A DNA stretch of 64,000 nt, from positions 62,001 through 126,000 of the forward strand of contig CAMDKL010000001.1 of assembly GCA_945900945.1 (NCBI GenBank). Direction: 5' to 3'. How positions within the stretch are numbered: the first letter of the stretch is position 1; each line of letters begins with the position of its first letter. Below the pieces are notes generated by a model. It saw nothing but the letters and a program-made list of their open reading frames with translations. It had not been told where the DNA came from and ran no database searches. This document shows positions 1 through 7,869 of the stretch, one piece after another. This stretch comes from Pirellula staleyi DSM 6068 (GTDB taxonomy: Bacteria > Planctomycetota > Planctomycetia > Pirellulales > Pirellulaceae). A program made the position numbers and the translations under genes.

Positions 1-299
1 GGCCTCGATCCGAAGAGCGGCAAGTTTGGTTGGTTCTGCTTTTACCTCGATGGCGGCGGTGATCAATTTGGCTCGCAGTTTAGCTCAAGTGTTGTCGTGG
101 ATGGCGAGGTGGCAAGTTGTATTTCACAGCGAGGAACGGCGACACATACGTTCTGAGTGCCGGAAAAGAGTTCAATCAGCTCGCGGTCAATCGCCTAACG
201 TCGGATTCCGAAGAGTTTAGCGCCACTCCCGCAATCAGCCACGGCGAGATATTCATTCGCTCCAACAGGAATTTATATTGCGTCTCGGCCAAGAAATGA
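1..299 (+). pseudogene. C-terminal end of a PQQ-like beta-propeller protein, apparently frameshifted
   Basis: The window opens inside a gene. Frame 1 reads a typical propeller blade start (LDPKSGK, then VVVDGEV) up to about position 111 and then runs into a stop at 160-162. Frame 3 takes over near position 111-117 with a matching continuation (LYFTARNGDTYVL, then ATPAISHGEIFIRS and NLYCV) and ends at 297-299. Together the two frames make one normal C-terminal end of a PQQ/YVTN-like beta-propeller, as in planctomycete outer-membrane BamB-like proteins. A single-base indel or a sequencing error near position 110 explains the break. The N-terminal part lies outside the window, so it cannot be said whether the gene is otherwise intact. 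Confidence 0.55.
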
Positions 300-318
300 A
301 AATATCGTACATCGATAG

Positions 319-351
319 ACAGGATAAAATTCCGTAACCTGTTTATCCTGT
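319..351. repeat. Inverted repeat behind the propeller gene (possible terminator)
   Basis: ACAGGATAAA at 319-328 is the exact reverse complement of TTTATCCTGT at 342-351, with a 13-nt loop. It lies 20 nt after the stop at 299 and could act as a terminator or be a small repeat unit. There is no strong T-run after the stem, so a terminator role is uncertain. Confidence 0.4.
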
Positions 352-387
352 ACATCAATGTGACTTAAACTGGCGCGCTATCACCCG

Positions 388-504
388 CACATGGGGCGAA
401 ACACACCCCGTGAACGGTAACCTGCGAAGGTTACCGCCAAAGCCAGGTATCTCGTTGATCGCAGGAAGATTTCAAGAGGCGTCGTAGCTTTGTGGCTTTA
501 CGAC
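388..504 (+). other. Cluster of hairpins upstream of the cytochrome gene (possible structured leader)
   Basis: Three stems lie in a row in the 266-nt gap before the next gene. The first pairs CAC and GGGG (388-396) with CCCC and GTG (406-412). The second is a perfect 9-bp hairpin at 415-436 closed by a GCGA tetraloop, a GNRA type. The third pairs GTCGTA (481-486) with TACGAC (499-504). Such a series suggests a folded 5' leader, but the conserved core of a known riboswitch class was not matched. It may equally be chance or a decayed element. Confidence 0.3.
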
Positions 505-565
505 ACCAGGCTTCGGTATGGTTTTGTTTCCACCGTAACTTAACTATACTTGTGAGTTAGCACCA

Positions 566-3500
566 ATGTTGCTTTTGAACGTCCGCACTCTGGAGTTTTT
601 CACGGTTATGCTTCGAAATTTTTCACTCGGTCGCTTGCTGACGCTTTCCTCGCTGATTTGTTTTTTGCACATCCATGTTTGCTTTGCGCAAGAAAAGCCC
701 TCGGACTCGCTGCGGTTCAATCAAGATATTCGACCTATCCTTTCCAGCACATGCTATCGCTGCCATGGCTTTGATGCCAAGACGCGCGAGGCGGACCTGC
801 GTTTGGATATTTCGGAAGGAGCCTTTGCGGCGCGAGACTCCGGCGAGCATGCAATTGTCCCAGGCAAACTCGACCAGAGTCTCATTTGGTCGAGAATCCA
901 ATCGACCGACCCAGATACGGTCATGCCGCCTCCAACTTCCAATCGGCAACTTTCGGACTCTGAAAAGCAAACGATTTCTAAATGGATCGTGCAGGGAGCA
1001 AAGTACGAAAAGCACTGGTCATTCGAGCCGTTTGCTACGTCTCAAGAAGAAACTTACTCGATCGATCCATTTCTAGAGCGAGAACGCAAACGCATGGGAC
1101 TCGTCGCGCAAGGACCAACGGATCCAATCACTCAGGTTCGAAGACTTGCCTTTACTTTAACTGGACTGCCACCCAGTTTGACCGACGTAGACGCCTTCGT
1201 GGCGAGTCCGACCGAAGCCAACTATAGCAGACTCGTCGAGCAGTATCTCGCTTCACCGCATTATGGCGAGGAGATGGCCAAGCATTGGCTCGACGTCGCT
1301 CGCTATGGTGATACCCATGGCATGCACTTAGACAATGAGCGACAAGCGTGGGCCTATCGGGATTGGGTGGTAGATGCGTTCAATAGCAACATACCATTCT
1401 CGCAGTTCACGATCGAGCAGTTGGCTGGGGATCTGTTGCCCAATCCATCGCTCTCTCAACAAGTCGCAACGGGCTACAACCGCTGCAACGTCACGACCGG
1501 TGAGGGGGGGGCTATCGATGACGAGTTTCTGTTCCGATATGCAGTCGATCGGACCAGCACGACGATTCAAACTTGGCTTGGTTTGACAGGAGGCTGTGCT
1601 GTTTGCCACGATCACAAATACGATCCGATCAGCACTCGCGAGTTCTACTCGATGTATGCATTTTTCTACAACGCAGCGGACCCGGCCATGGATGGAAATG
1701 TCGAGTCGACTCGACCTTTTCTGCTGTTGCCAAGCGAAGAGCAAAAAAGGGATCTTGAACGAGCGAAAGATCGCGAATCTCAATCACTGGCAAAGCTTCA
1801 GCAGGTTGCTTCCGACAAAGAGCAAATCGCATACGAAACTCAAGCGACACTCCAGCGAACGGGACCGGTGACCTCCATCTGGATGGACGACGAGTTTCCG
1901 ATCGGGGCTGGAGCTAGGAATACTTCTCGCAACGATGCACGCTGGGCCAGCGATGTTGGGGCACCTATGGGACGTCGTGCGTTGCGGCAAGAGTTTGGGC
2001 ACAAGTTCGAACAAACCATTACGGGCGGCCTCAATCCAATGTGGATCCCTGATCAAGCCAGCCTACGCATTTGGACACTCACAGATTTGAAGGAACCGCC
2101 CAAGGCAATTTTCATCGATATCAAGACGGATACCGGATCGAAGCGATGGGCATGGAGCAATGAGCCAACGGATGCAAAGCTGGTCGGCGCGGAGCCAGAT
2201 CGTGTTCTAGGCAAACTACCGCAACCGGGTCGGTGGACTGAATTGACTGTTGCTTTATCCGATTTGAAAGTTGGCACCAGTGTCAAGGAAATCAAACTGG
2301 GGCTGTTCGGCGGTATTTGCCATTGGGACGGACTGGCGTGCACTGGAAATCAACGGGTGGAAGACCAACTTAACTCCAACCTGAATGCGTGGTGGACTTC
2401 GGTCAAAGGAACCAGCGTTCCATTGGCCAGTGATAGTTTATCCAAAGCGATCAAGGAAGGGCCAGACAGCGATGCAGGCAAAGCACAAGCAGAGCAAGTG
2501 GCCGAGTTCTTTCGTATGTACATTTCGGAGGCAGCTGCCCCTGCGGTGGTTGACGCAAGACGCAGTTGGTTAGCAGCTAGAGTAGATCGAGCGATGATCG
2601 AGAGTCGGATTCCTAGTTCGATTATCTTCAATGATCGTCCTAAACCGCGAGAAGCGTTCGTGATGATTCGCGGTCAATACGATCAAAAGGGAGAGGCCGT
2701 TTTGCCGGGTACGCCGGCAGTATTGCCATTGTTAACTAAGCCAGCGGAGCAGGATCGTCTCAGCCGCCTGGATCTTGCCAAGTGGCTGGTTTCGGACGTG
2801 AACCCGTTGACCGCGCGTGTGACTGCCAACCGATTCTGGCAACAAGTTTTTGGCGTGGGACTCGTCAAAACCAGCGATGACTTTGGTTCACAAGGCTCAC
2901 CGCCGACCCATCCAGAACTCTTGGATGCGGTGGCGCATCGCTTTCGCAAGAGTGGGTGGAACGTAAAGCAATTGATGCGAGAACTGGTTACGGCGGCGGC
3001 GTTTCGCCAGTCTGCCGTGGTGACTATCCAAACCCAGACCATCGATCCGGAAAACCGATATTTGGCCCGCGGACCTCGGATCCGGCTGGACGCAGAGCAG
3101 ATCAGAGATACCGTCCTGGCCGTCAGCGGATTGCTCAATCGAAGGACAGGCGGTCAAGCTTTTAAAGGCTACCAACCACAGAACATTTGGGAGCCGGTTG
3201 GCTATGGTGATTCGAATACGCGTTACTACATTCAGGATCATGGCGACTCGCTTTATCGACGAAGTCTCTACAGTTTCATCAAACGTACTGCACCGCCTCC
3301 GTTCATGAGCAACTTCGACGCACCCAACCGGGAATTATTTTGCACACGTAGAGAACGTAGCAACACGCCGCTCCAGGCGTTGCAACTCATGAATGACGTG
3401 CAGTATGTCGAAGCGGCTCGTGTTCTCGCCGAAAGAACGCTTCGCGATGACAAGGTAAAACCGCAAGACCGTATCGAGTCAATTTTTCAGCAATGCCTAT

Positions 3501-3712
3501 CTCGCAAGCCGACACCGTTGGAGCTCCAAGCGATCGAAGGAGCAGTCCAACAATTCCGATCCCGATTCAAAGAGAATACGGCCGACGCCAAGCGGCTTGT
3601 TGGCATCGGAGAGAAGCCTTTCGATGCGTCGCTGCCAACAGAGGAACTTGCAATTTTTACCTTAGTTGCCAACCTTGTCTTGAATCTAGACGAGCTCGTG
3701 AATCGGAATTAG
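566..3712 (+). CDS. PSCyt1/DUF1549/DUF1553 planctomycete cytochrome c-type protein
   Basis: This is a large exported protein of the planctomycete family that joins a cytochrome c-like PSCyt1 domain to DUF1549 (PSCyt2) and DUF1553 (PSD1). An N-terminal signal peptide (hydrophobic stretch ending near CFAQ) is followed by a CYRCHG haem-binding motif at about residues 66-71. The DUF1549 part includes HWLDVARYGDTHG, and the C-terminal DUF1553 part includes LTARVTANRFWQQVFG and RRSLYSFIKRT. The length (1048 aa) is normal for the family. ATG 608 is an alternative start that would give a cleaner signal peptide with GGAG upstream. The usual DUF1501 partner gene is not next to it. Family members are thought to act in the periplasm, often near carbohydrate or sulfatase loci, but their reaction is unknown. 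Confidence 0.9.
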   Translation: MLLLNVRTLEFFTVMLRNFSLGRLLTLSSLICFLHIHVCFAQEKPSDSLRFNQDIRPILSSTCYRCHGFDAKTREADLRLDISEGAFAARDSGEHAIVPGKLDQSLIWSRIQSTDPDTVMPPPTSNRQLSDSEKQTISKWIVQGAKYEKHWSFEPFATSQEETYSIDPFLERERKRMGLVAQGPTDPITQVRRLAFTLTGLPPSLTDVDAFVASPTEANYSRLVEQYLASPHYGEEMAKHWLDVARYGDTHGMHLDNERQAWAYRDWVVDAFNSNIPFSQFTIEQLAGDLLPNPSLSQQVATGYNRCNVTTGEGGAIDDEFLFRYAVDRTSTTIQTWLGLTGGCAVCHDHKYDPISTREFYSMYAFFYNAADPAMDGNVESTRPFLLLPSEEQKRDLERAKDRESQSLAKLQQVASDKEQIAYETQATLQRTGPVTSIWMDDEFPIGAGARNTSRNDARWASDVGAPMGRRALRQEFGHKFEQTITGGLNPMWIPDQASLRIWTLTDLKEPPKAIFIDIKTDTGSKRWAWSNEPTDAKLVGAEPDRVLGKLPQPGRWTELTVALSDLKVGTSVKEIKLGLFGGICHWDGLACTGNQRVEDQLNSNLNAWWTSVKGTSVPLASDSLSKAIKEGPDSDAGKAQAEQVAEFFRMYISEAAAPAVVDARRSWLAARVDRAMIESRIPSSIIFNDRPKPREAFVMIRGQYDQKGEAVLPGTPAVLPLLTKPAEQDRLSRLDLAKWLVSDVNPLTARVTANRFWQQVFGVGLVKTSDDFGSQGSPPTHPELLDAVAHRFRKSGWNVKQLMRELVTAAAFRQSAVVTIQTQTIDPENRYLARGPRIRLDAEQIRDTVLAVSGLLNRRTGGQAFKGYQPQNIWEPVGYGDSNTRYYIQDHGDSLYRRSLYSFIKRTAPPPFMSNFDAPNRELFCTRRERSNTPLQALQLMNDVQYVEAARVLAERTLRDDKVKPQDRIESIFQQCLSRKPTPLELQAIEGAVQQFRSRFKENTADAKRLVGIGEKPFDASLPTEELAIFTLVANLVLNLDELVNRN

Positions 3713-3762
3713 TGTCATTGATTCACTCCGAAATTGATGTCAGGCGTGAAATTGTTTCATCA

Positions 3763-4791
3763 TTAGCGCCGTGCAGGTGCGAACAAGTCCTGTATCTTCG
3801 GGTCGCTGAAGCCTGACTCAAAAACATGAAGTCCAAATCGCTGCGAAAGTTCTTGGAAGGTCTGGATGCCACGAACGCTGTTCCCCTTACTATCCAATGG
3901 TGGCGAGAAGACACCTATGCCAAACTGGCCTGGAATGACGCCGACGATGCCACCCCCAACGCCGCTTTTGGCCGGAATGCCAACGCGATAAGCCCATTCG
4001 CCCGAATGGTCATACATCCCACAGGAAAGTATAATGCTCAAGAGGTTCTTAATGTAAGGCTGTTCAATGGCGCGCAGGCCGGTGATCGGATTGACTCCAC
4101 CATTTGCCAACGTTGCCCCCATGACCGCCAAATCGTGCGCACTCACCAAAATGGAGCATTGTTGGAAATAGAGTTCTAGGGCCTCCTCGATTCGTTCGCC
4201 GATCATGCCAAAATTCAGCATCAAGTGCGCGATTGCTCGGTTGCGGTGGCCGGTCATTCGCTCAGACATAAACACAGAATTGTCGATATACACATCGCGT
4301 CCGCAGTAGCGTCCGAACATTTTCAGCAGTCGGTTAACGCGCTCCGGGTAGTCTTTCCCTCGGACCAAGTCAGCGATAGCGATTGCCCCAGCGTTGACCA
4401 TGGGGTTGAAGGGACGGTTGGAAGATTCATCCAAGACGATCGAATTAAAGGCCTCGCCAGTCGGTTCAACTCCAACCTTACTTACCACATGTTCCATTCC
4501 GTTGTCCTCCAACGCTAATCCATACACAAACGGCTTGGAGATGGATTGGATGGTGAAGAGTTGCTTGCAGTCTCCAACCTCAAATATCTGACCATCGGTC
4601 GTTACGATCGTAATTCCAAACCAGCGGCGGTCGGCACCAGCCAATTCGGGAATATAGTCTGCAACTTTCCCTTCGTCGTTTTCAGCGTAACGCGCATGAA
4701 ACCCGCGGAGCAGTTCTCGCAATGGAGCAGCGGTTGCTTTCATGCGCCCCAACAGCAGATCAAGTTCTTTGTCGTCAGCAGGTGCAGTCAC
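3763..4791 (-). CDS. glsA: Glutaminase (GlsA family)
   Basis: This is a serine-dependent glutaminase of the beta-lactamase fold, hydrolysing L-glutamine to glutamate and ammonia in the cytoplasm. The SxxK motif is visible as SISK (Ser83, Lys86). Other family landmarks are [10 protein letters not shown], the MFGRYCGRD region and [13 protein letters not shown] near the C-terminus. At 342 aa it is a little longer than the usual 305-330. It lies on the minus strand 58 nt behind the MinD/ParA ATPase gene and could share a transcript with it. It converges with the cytochrome gene, whose stop is 50 nt away. No STAS or ankyrin extension, as found in some glutaminases, is seen. Confidence 0.93.
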   Translation of the reverse strand: MTAPADDKELDLLLGRMKATAAPLRELLRGFHARYAENDEGKVADYIPELAGADRRWFGITIVTTDGQIFEVGDCKQLFTIQSISKPFVYGLALEDNGMEHVVSKVGVEPTGEAFNSIVLDESSNRPFNPMVNAGAIAIADLVRGKDYPERVNRLLKMFGRYCGRDVYIDNSVFMSERMTGHRNRAIAHLMLNFGMIGERIEEALELYFQQCSILVSAHDLAVMGATLANGGVNPITGLRAIEQPYIKNLLSIILSCGMYDHSGEWAYRVGIPAKSGVGGGIVGVIPGQFGIGVFSPPLDSKGNSVRGIQTFQELSQRFGLHVFESGFSDPKIQDLFAPARR

Positions 4792-4849
4792 TTCGAGAAT
4801 TCCTTACATTGCATGGCTAAAGCGAATTCGCCAAAGCGTGGCCAGCGGC

Positions 4850-5620
4850 CTAGGGGATGAACCGTTTAACGATGGACTTTAATTCTTGCGTCAGCGGGTG
4901 GGCGGGATAACGATTGCAAAAAATGTCACCGCTGGCATTACGTGCCATCTCAATACTGAGTGGCAACACAGCCGCGACATCTGTCTTGTAAAGCCCTTCG
5001 ACATGGACTTTTAGCGAGACTGGATCTGTGCCAATAGGAACTTTATTGATCACAATAAACATTTCTGGAACGAATAACTTGCGAGCAAGCTCGACTGTAA
5101 CTGCGGTCCCCTGAAAATCCTGCTGGTCAGGACGAACGATTAGCACTAGGGTGTCTGAAACCGCGATGGAGAGCAGCGTTTCCTCGTTCACTCCAGGATG
5201 CGTATCGATGAATAGGTAGTCAAGTCGCAATAGCCTGATCAGATCTTGAAAACCATCGTTCAGCCGTCCGACATCATATCCCTCTCGGAGAATCCGAGCG
5301 ATTTCTCCAGATCGCAGACTCGATGGAATCAGGAATAACCTAGGACGCTCTGAGCCATCCTGCTCGTCGCCAATCGCCCGCTCGGTCACATCGTAAGCAG
5401 CCTCTTCAATTCTGCACTTGCCCCAAAGGTAGTCGTTTAGTGACTTCTGAACAACCTTCTCGTCCAAGCGGAATAAGATATGAATGCCCGGAGACTGAAT
5501 ATCCGTGTCGATCACGCCGACTCGAAATCCAGCTTTGGCTGTAAGCACCGCTAGGTTGGCGGTTGTATTCGACTTTCCCGTGCCACCTCGAAAAGAGTGG
5601 GTGGAGATGATTTTGGACAA
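4850..5620 (-). CDS. MinD/ParA-type P-loop ATPase
   Basis: A 256-aa ATPase of the ParA/MinD/CpaE superfamily. The deviant Walker A motif (FRGGTGKSNTTANLA, residues 10-24) has the signature Lys-Gly-Gly-like arrangement, with Arg in place of the first Lys. VIDTDIQSPG is the switch region and YLFIDTHPGVNEE is the Walker B equivalent. Such ATPases dimerise on ATP and position cargo or regulate assembly at the membrane. No C-terminal amphipathic MinD helix is obvious. It follows the FHA gene by 72 nt on the same strand, so the two probably act together. Its cargo cannot be told from the sequence. There is no ParB or MinC gene nearby, which argues against plasmid partition or classical division-site selection. 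Confidence 0.85.
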   Translation of the reverse strand: MSKIISTHSFRGGTGKSNTTANLAVLTAKAGFRVGVIDTDIQSPGIHILFRLDEKVVQKSLNDYLWGKCRIEEAAYDVTERAIGDEQDGSERPRLFLIPSSLRSGEIARILREGYDVGRLNDGFQDLIRLLRLDYLFIDTHPGVNEETLLSIAVSDTLVLIVRPDQQDFQGTAVTVELARKLFVPEMFIVINKVPIGTDPVSLKVHVEGLYKTDVAAVLPLSIEMARNASGDIFCNRYPAHPLTQELKSIVKRFIP

Positions 5621-5692
5621 TTTAGGTTTCCTAACACTGTGAAAAGCACGGTCGTTCTAGCCGAATGCCGCGATAAATATAGTCTCTCGTTG

Positions 5693-6199
5693 CTAGTCAG
5701 CCTTGCGATTACGGCGCATATTCTCAGCCTTCGCTTGAAGGTTCTGAAAATAGTCCCCATCCGAAATCTCACCAACCTCCTGATGCAACTTCTGTTCATC
5801 CAGCTGAAACAAAAACTCAGGCAACGTATCCGAATTGATCGTCGCCCCAAGATTCAGTTGAGCGTTACCTGTGCGAAAAAGCATAGTTGGCCCCTCTTTT
5901 CCTAGCCGGAAACTGATATCCACCTCGACGGGATAATCCGTTACTAACTGATTTGCAACCACCACTCCGTTGCGTCCTAAAGAAACCAAAATCCACTTTC
6001 CGTCTCGATAGTCCAGTCTGGCATGGCTGCGAGAGACGTAAGGATCGCTGATTTCAACAAGCTGATCCGGCGAACGGCCAATGGTGATTTCAGGCTGATT
6101 CTTAAAAGTCCATGCTTTAATCGGTCTGCCGGATGAGGAATCAACCAACTGCAACACCACTTCTCCAACCTCACTGTCCGTAGGGATAAATTCTTTCAT
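5693..6199 (-). CDS. FHA domain protein
   Basis: A 168-aa cytoplasmic protein with one forkhead-associated domain at about residues 10-115. The phosphothreonine-binding landmarks are visible: TIGRSPDQ (the GR loop), YVSRSHARLDYRDGKWIL (Ser and His of the SxxH motif) and GRNGVVVANQ (the Asn position). The C-terminal 50 residues are charged and probably helical (DEQKLHQEVGEISDGDYF onward). FHA domains bind Thr-phosphorylated partners, so it probably reads signals from Ser/Thr kinases, which are numerous in planctomycetes. It is the first gene of a minus-strand set with the MinD/ParA ATPase 72 nt downstream. Confidence 0.88.
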   Translation of the reverse strand: MKEFIPTDSEVGEVVLQLVDSSSGRPIKAWTFKNQPEITIGRSPDQLVEISDPYVSRSHARLDYRDGKWILVSLGRNGVVVANQLVTDYPVEVDISFRLGKEGPTMLFRTGNAQLNLGATINSDTLPEFLFQLDEQKLHQEVGEISDGDYFQNLQAKAENMRRNRKAD

Positions 6200-6459
6200 T
6201 AACGCTCGCCTTTTCGTAATTGAATAAACATCACTTCTGCAAAAAAGGCAATTCGTCTCAATTCATTTGACTGGCGCAAACCACGTGCCGCCGAACACAC
6301 ACTGGCGACATTAAAACGAATAGTTATCTAGATATAGCCATTGATGGCTCCTCAGCGCACTACGCCTATTAAAACCAGCGTAGCTTTTTTGTCAATGCTG
6401 TTTCGTTATGCAGCCACTGCCCGACTTTTAAGCAGATTGGGAGTTGGCCAGCGGGGGGG

Positions 6460-7701
6460 TTAGCTCAACCCGGAAACGATTCCATCGGCGTCGTAGTCGA
6501 TCTTGATAGCCATTCCCTGTTCATCCAAACTACGCCGACCTGCCTCTAAGATTGCCGTTACCAGCAACGTGTCGCGGGCTGTCGCGAGTTTACCATGAAA
6601 GCGTTCCGGTTCCGCTTGACCGCAACGTACCGATTCAACGGCTTGCAAAAATGCTTCGATACTCCGATAGCCGTATCCACTTTGACCTGCGAAATAACCA
6701 TCCGCGTCCGGCGTGTATTTCATGAATAGCGGATTGGCAGAGCAAAAACCTGCGTCATCCGTGGAAATCGTATAGCCCCGATGAGCTTGATCCACAGTGA
6801 TTTCGCCGCCGTGTGCCATCATGTGAAACCGCTGTTGAGAATGCACATCCGATCGAGGCGCAATCCACGATGACGTATAGATGGCCGTGGCGCGATTGCC
6901 GCTTTCGTTATTGACCCAATCGACAGTTAGAGTGATCGTGTCTTCGGTTGGAATGTTTTTTAAATGGGCAACTCCCGTTGCTGCTGACCCTCGTACAACA
7001 ACTGGTCTTGCGCGATGCCCACAAGCCCACACGTTAAAATCCACATGGTGCGAATTCAAATAGTAGCTGATATCGCTCGATTTCCCTGCCCACTCTCTAA
7101 ACGTCATCAGTTGGGACTTAGGTTGACTCATATAGGACTGGAAAAAGCTGAAATCGCCTAAGCTTCGAATTCGATCTCGAGCGTCTATGTAGATTGGGTC
7201 CCAACGTTTATGAACTTCCATGGCAACCAGGACATGACTTTTTTTCGCTTCAGCAACTAGTTTTTTGTGCTCACTGATTGTCTTTACGATCGGCTTTGCA
7301 ACCAAAACATGACAACCTCGCTGGACTGCAGCCATTGCAATTTCAAAATGGGTGTTGTCCGGAGTGAAAATGATGACGGCATCGCCGCATCGAACTAGTT
7401 CTAGTGCTTTCAAATAGGCGTTGGGATCGCGAGTTATGTCGTCCGCTGGAAAACTGTCGAAGGCGACATTCATCTCGCGATAGGTATCGGCGATCGCTTG
7501 ACTCAGATGTGTGCGGATTAACGGAAACTTAGTGCCATTCGTTCCAGCCATCAGCAGTCGATCGACCAAACCACGCCGTCGAAGATCGAATAAGATCGTA
7601 CCGATCACACCCGCACGTTTGTCCGCTGCCGTAACCGCGCCCGGCACATGTCCGGTCGTATACTCTCCGGTTCCAACCATCAAAACACTCATCTTGTCCA
7701 T
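6460..7701 (-). CDS. Gfo/Idh/MocA family oxidoreductase
   Basis: An NAD(P)-dependent sugar or cyclitol dehydrogenase-like protein of 413 aa. The N-terminal Rossmann fold starts with SVLMVGTGEYTTG, and the family's EKP-type motif appears as VAKPIVKT at about residue 138. The C-terminal alpha/beta domain (SYYLNSHHVDFNVWACG and onward) carries the likely catalytic histidines. It has no signal peptide, so it is cytoplasmic, unlike the many exported Tat-type family members of planctomycetes. It lies 258 nt upstream of the FHA gene start in map terms, with its own gap on each side. The substrate is not identifiable; a myo-inositol, scyllo-inositol or glycoside ketone role is possible. Confidence 0.88.
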   Translation of the reverse strand: MDKMSVLMVGTGEYTTGHVPGAVTAADKRAGVIGTILFDLRRRGLVDRLLMAGTNGTKFPLIRTHLSQAIADTYREMNVAFDSFPADDITRDPNAYLKALELVRCGDAVIIFTPDNTHFEIAMAAVQRGCHVLVAKPIVKTISEHKKLVAEAKKSHVLVAMEVHKRWDPIYIDARDRIRSLGDFSFFQSYMSQPKSQLMTFREWAGKSSDISYYLNSHHVDFNVWACGHRARPVVVRGSAATGVAHLKNIPTEDTITLTVDWVNNESGNRATAIYTSSWIAPRSDVHSQQRFHMMAHGGEITVDQAHRGYTISTDDAGFCSANPLFMKYTPDADGYFAGQSGYGYRSIEAFLQAVESVRCGQAEPERFHGKLATARDTLLVTAILEAGRRSLDEQGMAIKIDYDADGIVSGLS

Positions 7702-7747
7702 TAAATATCTCTCGGGAATCGTCTAGTTGGAAGGCGCTCCTAACCCT

Positions 7748-7860
7748 CAAATTCAGGCCTGGGGCTAGCGGTGGCTCGCGCCCCCAGTTCACGAAAATCC
7801 AGGCCCGGGGCTTGCGCCCACCGGATCACGAAAACACAAAGAGGGTACCCTTTGGCTAGT
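7748..7860 (-). repeat. Dispersed intergenic repeat, two tandem partial copies
   Basis: On the minus strand this carries two diverged copies (about 7797-7840 and 7748-7796) of the window's recurrent repeat: a TTCGTGAAC-like part, then the GGGCGCTAGCCCCGGGCC-like core, then TGAAT. It sits directly behind the stop codon of the minus-strand propeller gene (7870) and has the same sense as that gene. Confidence 0.6.
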
Positions 7861-7869
7861 GGCAATAAC

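Noticed and set aside
388..480. c-di-GMP-I (GEMM) riboswitch
   Set aside because: A GNRA hairpin followed by CAAAGCCAGG recalls the class, but an extra hairpin interrupts the core and the second conserved stem was not found.
6360..6390. CTACGC/GCGTAG stem followed by a T-run on the plus strand
   Set aside because: It resembles a terminator, but no plus-strand gene ends upstream and the 12-nt loop with a 6-bp stem is weak.
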